This document shows, piece after piece, positions 58,996 to 64,000 of a DNA stretch of 64,000 nt; positions within the stretch are counted from its first letter, which is position 1, and every line of letters starts with the position of its first letter. The stretch is from contig NZ_FONV01000009.1 of the NCBI RefSeq assembly GCF_900113015.1, positions 434,001 through 498,000 of the forward strand, written 5' to 3'. Both the position numbers and the translations under genes were made by a program. This DNA is from Actinoplanes philippinensis. Lineage in GTDB: Bacteria; Actinomycetota; Actinomycetes; Mycobacteriales; Micromonosporaceae. Under the pieces are notes generated by a model. It was not told the origin of the DNA, did not search any database, and worked only from the letters and a program-made list of their open reading frames with translations.

Positions 58996-59408
58996 GCCCG
59001 CGGCATTCGGGAGATGCCCGTGTTGGCCACCGATCCCGGCCCCCTCGCGGTGGCGCTCCCGGACCGGTTCACCTCAGCGGTACGGCCGTCGCCGCCCGCC
59101 TCGATCCCGGTGTTGGCCCGCCCGCCCTCACCGGCGTACGCCGCACCGCTGCCAGCCACCCGGTCCGTGGTCGCCGGTCGTGCCGGACCGGGCGACCGCG
59201 ACGCCGGCCACGCCGCGGCGACGGCTCCGGCGGCGAGCGCCGTGCTGACGAAGAACCCGACGACCGTCACCCACCGGTCGGCGTTCTCCAGGCCCTGACC
59301 AGACAGGAACACCGCCCAGCCGCCGAGGGCCACCAGGGACAGGACCGCCGCGGCGATCACCAACTGTGTACGGGACACCGACGCATCATGGCCGCCAGCC
59401 ACGATCAC
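58992..59408 (-). CDS. Two-TM protein with ANTG motifs
   Basis: A 138-residue protein with two membrane segments near residues 16-36 and 46-66, followed by a Gly/Ala/Arg-rich tail. The tail holds RANTGIEAGGDG and SVANTGISRM, the same ANTG-type motif as the N-terminus of the coupled WD40 protein. The start is uncertain (GTG 59408 chosen; GTG 59378 possible). The shared motif suggests the two proteins associate through it. Confidence 0.65.
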   Translation of the reverse strand: MIVAGGHDASVSRTQLVIAAAVLSLVALGGWAVFLSGQGLENADRWVTVVGFFVSTALAAGAVAAAWPASRSPGPARPATTDRVAGSGAAYAGEGGRANTGIEAGGDGRTAEVNRSGSATARGPGSVANTGISRMPRA

Positions 59409-59558
59409 GGCATCGGCGCGCCCGGCCCCGTCCGCAGCGGCCCTCGACCGGGTTTCACCTGCGGTTCGGCCCCGTACCGGACACGGTCGGCGGACGGGCG
59501 TGCGGCGCGGGCCGTACCTCGATCGGCGACCCGGATTCCCCCTCCCGATACCGAGGGC

Positions 59559-59759
59559 TCACGTCTGTCGTACGGCGACCGGGTGGCGTGCCTCGTCGAG
59601 GACGGCGTCGATCCGATCCGCCTCGGCGGTCAGGCGCAGGCGGGTGATCTCGGGGAGCAGCCCCAGGGTGTGCAGCGCGCGGGCCATGCGGTAATGCAGG
59701 TCGGCCAGCCGCCGGCAGGCGTCGAGGATGCCGGCCAGGTCGTCGTCAGCGGTGGGCAT
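59559..59759 (-). CDS. Small helical hypothetical protein
   Basis: A 66-residue acidic, all-helical protein (MPTADDDLAGILDACRRLADLHYRMARALHTLGLLPEITRLRLTAEADRIDAVLDEARHP). CGGAGGACAGGACG stands upstream of ATG 59759. It is on the same strand as and 150 nt before the ANTG protein gene, so it may begin that operon. No family recognised. Confidence 0.58.
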   Translation of the reverse strand: MPTADDDLAGILDACRRLADLHYRMARALHTLGLLPEITRLRLTAEADRIDAVLDEARHPVAVRQT

Positions 59760-60157
59760 GGTGGTCGTCCTGTCCTCCGGCGGCTCGGCCGGTGCGCAGT
59801 CCCGGCGACAATTGCGCTGGTGAAGGGAGCAATCCTGCCGCTCAGATTACCGTGAAACCCGCGACGGTTCGCCGAGTCGGAGGATGGCGAAACCATGGCG
59901 GACATTGCCGGTCGCGTCCGGTTCTCACCAGCGACAACGGGGCCGGTGCGTCAAGATCCGGCCGGCCGTGACAACCGGTCGGGCCGTCGGGTCCCTGGCC
60001 GGGCTCGGCACCGCCGGCGAGCCCGCGCGTGGCCGGCTGCCCGGACCGACGAGATCGATCCGGCGATCACCGCAGCGCCGGGCTGCCCTTCGGGGACAGC
60101 CCGGCGAGCTGGGCCGAGCGGTGGTCTGGCGGCGGCTCCCGGGTCACCGGATCGGGA
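59760..60157. other. Intergenic region without a supported gene
   Basis: Two rightward open frames near 59884-60222 are Arg/Pro/Gly-rich, overlap each other and run antisense into the secreted-protein gene. I see no RNA gene or repeat. Confidence 0.5.
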
Positions 60158-60616
60158 TCACGTCCACCAGTCGGTGCAGACGAGGCCGGCGTCCTGAGTG
60201 GTCATGCAGGCGCGGAACGTGAGGGTGTTGCCGTTCGGGCGGCGTAGCGCCGCGCCGCTGGTATTGGGCCGGTGGTCGGTGGAGACGGTGAAGGGTCCGC
60301 ACTGCGCCCAGCCGTTGCCGCCCGTGTACGACCAGTCGAGCCAGACCTGATCGCCCTGCCGGGTCTGGCCCTGGATCCGGGCGAACACGCGCTCCACGCC
60401 CGGCTGGAACTGCTTGATCTTCAGCCTGATCGCGACGCCCGGCCACACCACCACCTCCCTCAGCGTGGTGTTGGCGTCCTGATCGAACGGGATGCCGATG
60501 AACTCGTCACCGCATCGATGGGCGGCTTCGGCCGGCGTGGCGCCGGCCAGTGTCCCGCCGGCCGTCACCAGGACCGCCGTGGCCACGCTCGCGACGATCT
60601 TCTTTCGTAGATTCAT
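60158..60616 (-). CDS. Small secreted protein
   Basis: A 152-residue exported protein. MNLRKKIVASVATAVLVTAGGTLAGATPAEA is a Sec signal peptide. The mature domain is beta-rich with four cysteines (HRCGDEF, AQCGPF, RACMTT, LVCTDW) likely forming two disulfides, and contains WSYTGGNGWAQCGPF. It resembles other Streptomyces-type secreted proteins of about 120 residues but I cannot name it. It is divergent from the STAND gene. Confidence 0.72.
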   Translation of the reverse strand: MNLRKKIVASVATAVLVTAGGTLAGATPAEAAHRCGDEFIGIPFDQDANTTLREVVVWPGVAIRLKIKQFQPGVERVFARIQGQTRQGDQVWLDWSYTGGNGWAQCGPFTVSTDHRPNTSGAALRRPNGNTLTFRACMTTQDAGLVCTDWWT

Positions 60617-60733
60617 GAGCTTCCCCGTCGTACCTCGAAGGTTGTCGGGTCTTGTCTAGTGGCGTGTGGATTGTCTGGCCAGGGCTCGGCGGTGCCTGGA
60701 CAACAACCCTGGACAAGGCAGCGACAATCGACG

Positions 60734-62872
60734 ATGGATGTCGCAGCAAGACGGGGGTGGGCGATGCCGAGGCCGGAGCGGCCCTTGGACAATCTCGACG
60801 ACCCGGCCGCCCAGCTGGCGGCCGGGTTGCGCAGACTGCGGGAGAAGGCGGGCAATCCGTCGTACCGGTCGCTGGCCGTGCTGACGAACTTCTCGGCGGC
60901 GACGCTCGCCGCGGCGGCGTCCGGGCGGAAGCTGCCGACGCTGCCGGTGACGTGCGCGTATGTCCGGGCGTGCGGGGGTGACGTCGCCGAGTGGGAGGGC
61001 CGCTGGCGGGAGCTGGCGGGGTCACGTCCGCCGGAGCCGGGTGTGCCTGTCGAGGGCGTTTCGCCGTACGTCGGACTGGCCCCCTTTCAAACGGATGACG
61101 CCGACCACTTCTTCGGACGGGGTCTGCTCGTCGACGATCTGGTGCGGCGGGTGTCGCAGCGCCGGCTGGTCGTGGTGTTCGGGCCGTCGGGTGTCGGCAA
61201 GTCGTCGCTGGTGCGGGCCGGGTTGATGGCGTCGATGCCGGAGCCGGCCGTGCTGATCGTCCCGGGCGAGCATCCGCTGACCGACCTGGCGTTGCAGCTG
61301 GCGGTCCTGGCCCGGATCCCGGCCGGTGCGCTGCTCGACGACCTGGCCGGCGATCCGTCCCATGCCGAGCTGGTGGCGCGGCAGGCGATGCTCGCCGAGA
61401 GCGGCGAGCTGCTGCTGGTCGTCGACCAGTTCGAGAACGTGTTCTCGGCCTCCGTGCCGGACGCCGAGCGGGCGGCGTTCATCGGCGCGCTGGTGTCCCT
61501 GTGCCGGGAGGGCAGCGGGACACGCGTGGTCCTCGCGGTGCGCGCCGATCACTATTCGCGGTTCGTGGAGTTCCCGGACCTGCTGGCGGCGATGCAGGAC
61601 GGGCAGTTGCTGGTCGGCGCGATGAGCCCCGCCGAGCTGCGCGAGGCCGTCGTGCGGCCCGCCGACCGGGTCGGGTTACGGGTCGAGGGCGCGCTGGTCT
61701 CCGCGATCGTCGCCGAGGTGGCGGGCCGGCCGGGTGCGCTTCCGCTCGCCTCGCACGCGCTGCTGGAGGCGTGGCGACGGCGTCGCGGCACCACCGTCAC
61801 GCTGGGCGGTTACCAGGCGGCGGGTGGGGTGGACGGCGCGGTCGCGGCGACCGCCGAGGGCATCTACCGCGATCTCGACGACGAGCAGCGGCTGGCGCTT
61901 CGCAGGCTGCTGCTCCGGATGATCGATCTGGACGATCTCGCGGGGGTACGGGGCAGACGGGTCCCGCGGTCGCAGATCAACGCGGCCGATCTGGTCGACC
62001 GGCTGGTCGACGCGCGGCTGCTCACCACCGACCACGGCAGTGTGGAGCTGGCGCACGAGTCGCTGATCCGGGCGTGGCCGCGGCTGCGGCGGTGGGTCGA
62101 CGAGGACCGTGCCACGCTGCGCGCACACCGGCACCTGGCGGACTCCGCTGTCGTCTGGGAGGAGCTCGGGTACGACCAGGACACTCTCTACCGGGGCAGC
62201 CGGCTGGCGCTGACCCGGCGGTGGACCGCGTCGCCGTCGTGGCGGTCGGCGCTGAGTCCGCTGGAGCGCCGGTTCGTCGACGAGAGCGTCCGCCACGAGG
62301 CGGCCGAGACGCGGCGCCGGGACCGCCGCCGGTCGGTGCGGCGCTGGGCGTCGACGGTTCTGGCCGGTCTGCTGCCGCTGGCGACCGTCGCGGGCGCGGC
62401 GTCGATGGTGGACCCGCTGGTGTGCGAGCGGGAGGCCGTGGGGCTGGCCGACGTGCGTACCGGTCTGCTGGTGGCGGCGGAGGACGGTTATCAGGGCCTG
62501 GACGCGGGCTTGTTGCGGGCCAGGACACGCCCGGACACCTACGGCACGTGGGAGCAGTTCCAGCGGTGCCGTCTCCCCCGGTTGCCGGACAACTTCCTGC
62601 TGAGAGGGTTCGCCGCGCACCGGCGTTTCGTGTCGGCGCGCCCGCGTCAGGCGGAGGACACGGTGCTGCGGCTGTCGCAGGCGTCCAAGGGGCCGTACGA
62701 GTGGTTGCGGGCCGTCCCGGTCGCCGACGGCCAGGTGGCGCTCTACTCGATCGGCCGCAGCCGCTACCTGTCGATCCGCCGCGAGGGCCCGTCCCGGTAC
62801 ACCGGCATGCTGCAGGCCTCCGCCACCTCGACCGGCGACGCCGGCCGTTTCCGTTTCACCGCCCTGCCGTGA
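60734..62872 (+). CDS. STAND (nSTAND1-type) NTPase with XRE-like N-terminus, no WD40 propeller
   Basis: A 712-residue signalling ATPase. Residues 15-75 resemble the XRE-type helix-turn-helix of STAND proteins (AAGLRRLREKAGNPSYRSLAVLTNFSAATLAAAASGRKLPT). YVGLAPFQTDDADHFFGRG leads into the NTPase, with Walker A GPSGVGKSS near 151 and Walker B LLLVVDQFENVF near 224; LAHESLIRAWPRLRRWV closes the winged-helix part. A TM (VLAGLLPLATVAGAASMV) lies near 540. The last 100 residues (YSIGRSRYLSIRREG) are trefoil-like instead of the usual WD40 blades. ATG 60734 lies 5 nt after GACAAT, so it may be leaderless; 60764 is an alternative. Confidence 0.85.
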   Translation: MDVAARRGWAMPRPERPLDNLDDPAAQLAAGLRRLREKAGNPSYRSLAVLTNFSAATLAAAASGRKLPTLPVTCAYVRACGGDVAEWEGRWRELAGSRPPEPGVPVEGVSPYVGLAPFQTDDADHFFGRGLLVDDLVRRVSQRRLVVVFGPSGVGKSSLVRAGLMASMPEPAVLIVPGEHPLTDLALQLAVLARIPAGALLDDLAGDPSHAELVARQAMLAESGELLLVVDQFENVFSASVPDAERAAFIGALVSLCREGSGTRVVLAVRADHYSRFVEFPDLLAAMQDGQLLVGAMSPAELREAVVRPADRVGLRVEGALVSAIVAEVAGRPGALPLASHALLEAWRRRRGTTVTLGGYQAAGGVDGAVAATAEGIYRDLDDEQRLALRRLLLRMIDLDDLAGVRGRRVPRSQINAADLVDRLVDARLLTTDHGSVELAHESLIRAWPRLRRWVDEDRATLRAHRHLADSAVVWEELGYDQDTLYRGSRLALTRRWTASPSWRSALSPLERRFVDESVRHEAAETRRRDRRRSVRRWASTVLAGLLPLATVAGAASMVDPLVCEREAVGLADVRTGLLVAAEDGYQGLDAGLLRARTRPDTYGTWEQFQRCRLPRLPDNFLLRGFAAHRRFVSARPRQAEDTVLRLSQASKGPYEWLRAVPVADGQVALYSIGRSRYLSIRREGPSRYTGMLQASATSTGDAGRFRFTALP

Positions 62873-62879
62873 GGGCGGG

Positions 62880-63008
62880 TCACCGGCCGCCGGCGAACGC
62901 GACGATCTCGTCGAGGCCCGGCCGGTGCGCGAGGGTGGTCTTGCCGGCGCCGGGCGGTCCGCTGACGACGACCAGGGTGGGCTTCTGCACCAGGCGTTTA
63001 TAGCCCAT
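62880..63008 (-). pseudogene. Remnant of an AAA_33-type small-molecule kinase
   Basis: A 42-codon frame begins MGYKRLVQKPTLVVVSGPPGAGKTTLAHR, a clear P-loop kinase start, then jumps to PGLDEIVAFAGGR and stops. A working enzyme of this family needs about 150-200 residues, so the middle appears deleted, with head and tail joined in frame. It lies head to head with the sensor gene at 63076. Confidence 0.6.
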
Positions 63009-63075
63009 CCGGCGGGCCGGGCTCAGACGCGTCCCCGGCACGCCGATCAAAGATGGGTCGGCGGAGAGGGAGAAC

Positions 63076-64000
63076 ATGATCAGCCGTTCTGGTCTGGCGC
63101 GGTACGCCCGTACCGTCGCGTTCCTGCTCGGTCTGCTCGTGCTGATCTTCAGCGTGGTGACCAGCGTGCTGGGGACCCGCAGCCGGCAGATCGCCGACCA
63201 GGATCATGCTCTCGCCCTGACGCTGCAGCAGCAGGTGGCGGCGCTGGACAACTACTTCGAGCGGGCCCGGGCGATCGACGCCGTCCTCGCCGACAATCCG
63301 GTGTTCACCGACTTCTACCGGGCGCCCGGCACCGACCAGGAGAAGATCGCCGCGGGCGGCCCGCTGCTGGACCGGGTCAACGACGCGCTGGCGTACCTGA
63401 CGCAGCTGTTCCCGGGCCGGGTCGGTGAGGCGTGTTTCATCGACGGCAGCGGCGCCGAGATCGCGCGGGTGGTCAACGGCGTGCCGGCCGCGCCGGCGGA
63501 CCTGTCGCAGGACGAGGACGACAACGCGTTCTTCGCGCCGACCCTGGCGCTCGGCGCCGGCGAGGTCTACCAGGCCAAGGAGTACGAGTCCCCCGACACC
63601 CACAACGCGGTCATCTCCAACTCGACCGCCGTGCGCGCCGCCGGGCACACCGGCATCGTGCACTACGAGATCGCCCTGGACAGCTTCCGGATGACCGCCA
63701 CGCCCGGCCGGATCGCCGCCTCGATCGTCGACGCCGGCTCCGCCCGGGTCATCGTCGACACCCGTGCCGGGACGGCCGACGATCCGGCTGTCAGCACCGT
63801 CGTCCGGTCCGGCCGCGATCACGGCGTCACCACCGTCGACGGCCGGCGCATCGCCTTCCAGCGCATCGCCGCGACCGAGGGCAACGCCAACGACTGGTAC
63901 GTCGCCGCTCACGCCCCGGCCTTCGGGGCGGGCTGGACCCGCGGTCTGAGTGTCGGCTCGCTGGCGCTGTTGCTGGGCGCGCTGCTGACACTGCTCGTCT
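63076..64000 (+). CDS. Two-TM sensor protein, dCache-like (partial)
   Basis: ATG 63076 follows GGAGAGGGAGAAC and opens a frame of 308 codons with no stop before the window ends. TM1 is at about residues 14-33 (VAFLLGLLVLIFSVVTSVLG). The extracytoplasmic domain (35-285) resembles double-Cache sensors (ALDNYFERARAIDAVLADNPVFTDFY, ACFIDGSGAEIARVVNG, NDWYVAAHAP). TM2 starts near 290 (GLSVGSLALLLGALLTLLV). The output domain (kinase, GGDEF or chemotaxis) lies beyond the edge and cannot be stated. Confidence 0.8.
   Translation, partial: MISRSGLARYARTVAFLLGLLVLIFSVVTSVLGTRSRQIADQDHALALTLQQQVAALDNYFERARAIDAVLADNPVFTDFYRAPGTDQEKIAAGGPLLDRVNDALAYLTQLFPGRVGEACFIDGSGAEIARVVNGVPAAPADLSQDEDDNAFFAPTLALGAGEVYQAKEYESPDTHNAVISNSTAVRAAGHTGIVHYEIALDSFRMTATPGRIAASIVDAGSARVIVDTRAGTADDPAVSTVVRSGRDHGVTTVDGRRIAFQRIAATEGNANDWYVAAHAPAFGAGWTRGLSVGSLALLLGALLTLLV

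Noticed and set aside
59884-60222. Two overlapping plus-strand open frames
   Set aside because: Both are Arg/Pro/Gly-rich and run antisense into the signal-peptide-bearing gene at 60158-60616.

Overview
The window is high-GC DNA with actinobacterial content: AfsR-like regulators, mycothiol-type arsenate reductase, Tat-exported glycosidases, leaderless promoters, and many GTG starts and ATGA/GTGA overlaps. It most resembles a filamentous actinomycete, possibly Micromonosporaceae; that placement is inference from gene content. I see no rRNA, tRNA, CRISPR array, transposase or integrase.

Layout. 1-4 kb: the edge of a membrane (probably sensor kinase) gene, divergent from a two-gene ABC exporter, then an orphan substrate-binding protein and small proteins. 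4.2-9.7 kb: a divergent arsenic island with an MFS transporter, a cysteine-rich flavoprotein, ArsR, an ArsR-ArsC fusion, an aquaglyceroporin and ArsC. 9.7-15.7 kb: two TetR genes, an ABM-fold protein, two short-chain dehydrogenases and a tautomerase, sharing a 24-bp TTACGG-N12-CCGTAA operator present three times, then a LysR/SDR divergent pair. 15.7-19.8 kb: two AlpA-like small DNA-binding paralogues, hypothetical genes and a PadR/membrane-protein pair. 19.9-28.7 kb: a GH4 glycosidase, a GH30 glucuronoxylanase with a ricin-type domain, a diguanylate cyclase, a DUF2231 protein, a two-component system and a secreted serine protease.

28.9-50.6 kb is the most distinctive part. Three large AfsR-like regulators (about 1055 residues each) are interleaved with a peptide/nickel-type ABC importer, two paralogous alpha/beta hydrolases, a cupin/AhpD-like pair, an MFS exporter and an unusual 857-residue fusion of a retinol-saturase/carotenoid-isomerase-like flavoprotein with a ferredoxin reductase and a 2Fe-2S ferredoxin. 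Four intergenic sites carry a 20-bp element (consensus ACTTGACGNCRACKGRACGG). Three are full inverted pairs and the fourth has one full element. Nearly every half-site contains two short repeats 11 bp apart, the geometry known for SARP-type winged helices. I infer that these genes form one regulon controlled by one or more of the AfsR-like paralogues.

50.6-64 kb: a 2TM protein, a broken lactonase gene, a GH29 alpha-L-fucosidase under a LacI-like palindrome, an orphan FtsX-type permease with a coupled mini-ORF, a stand-alone DnaA-domain-I-like protein, a membrane-anchored WD40 protein with ANTG-motif partners, a STAND NTPase that lacks its usual propeller, a kinase remnant, and a truncated two-TM sensor at the right edge.
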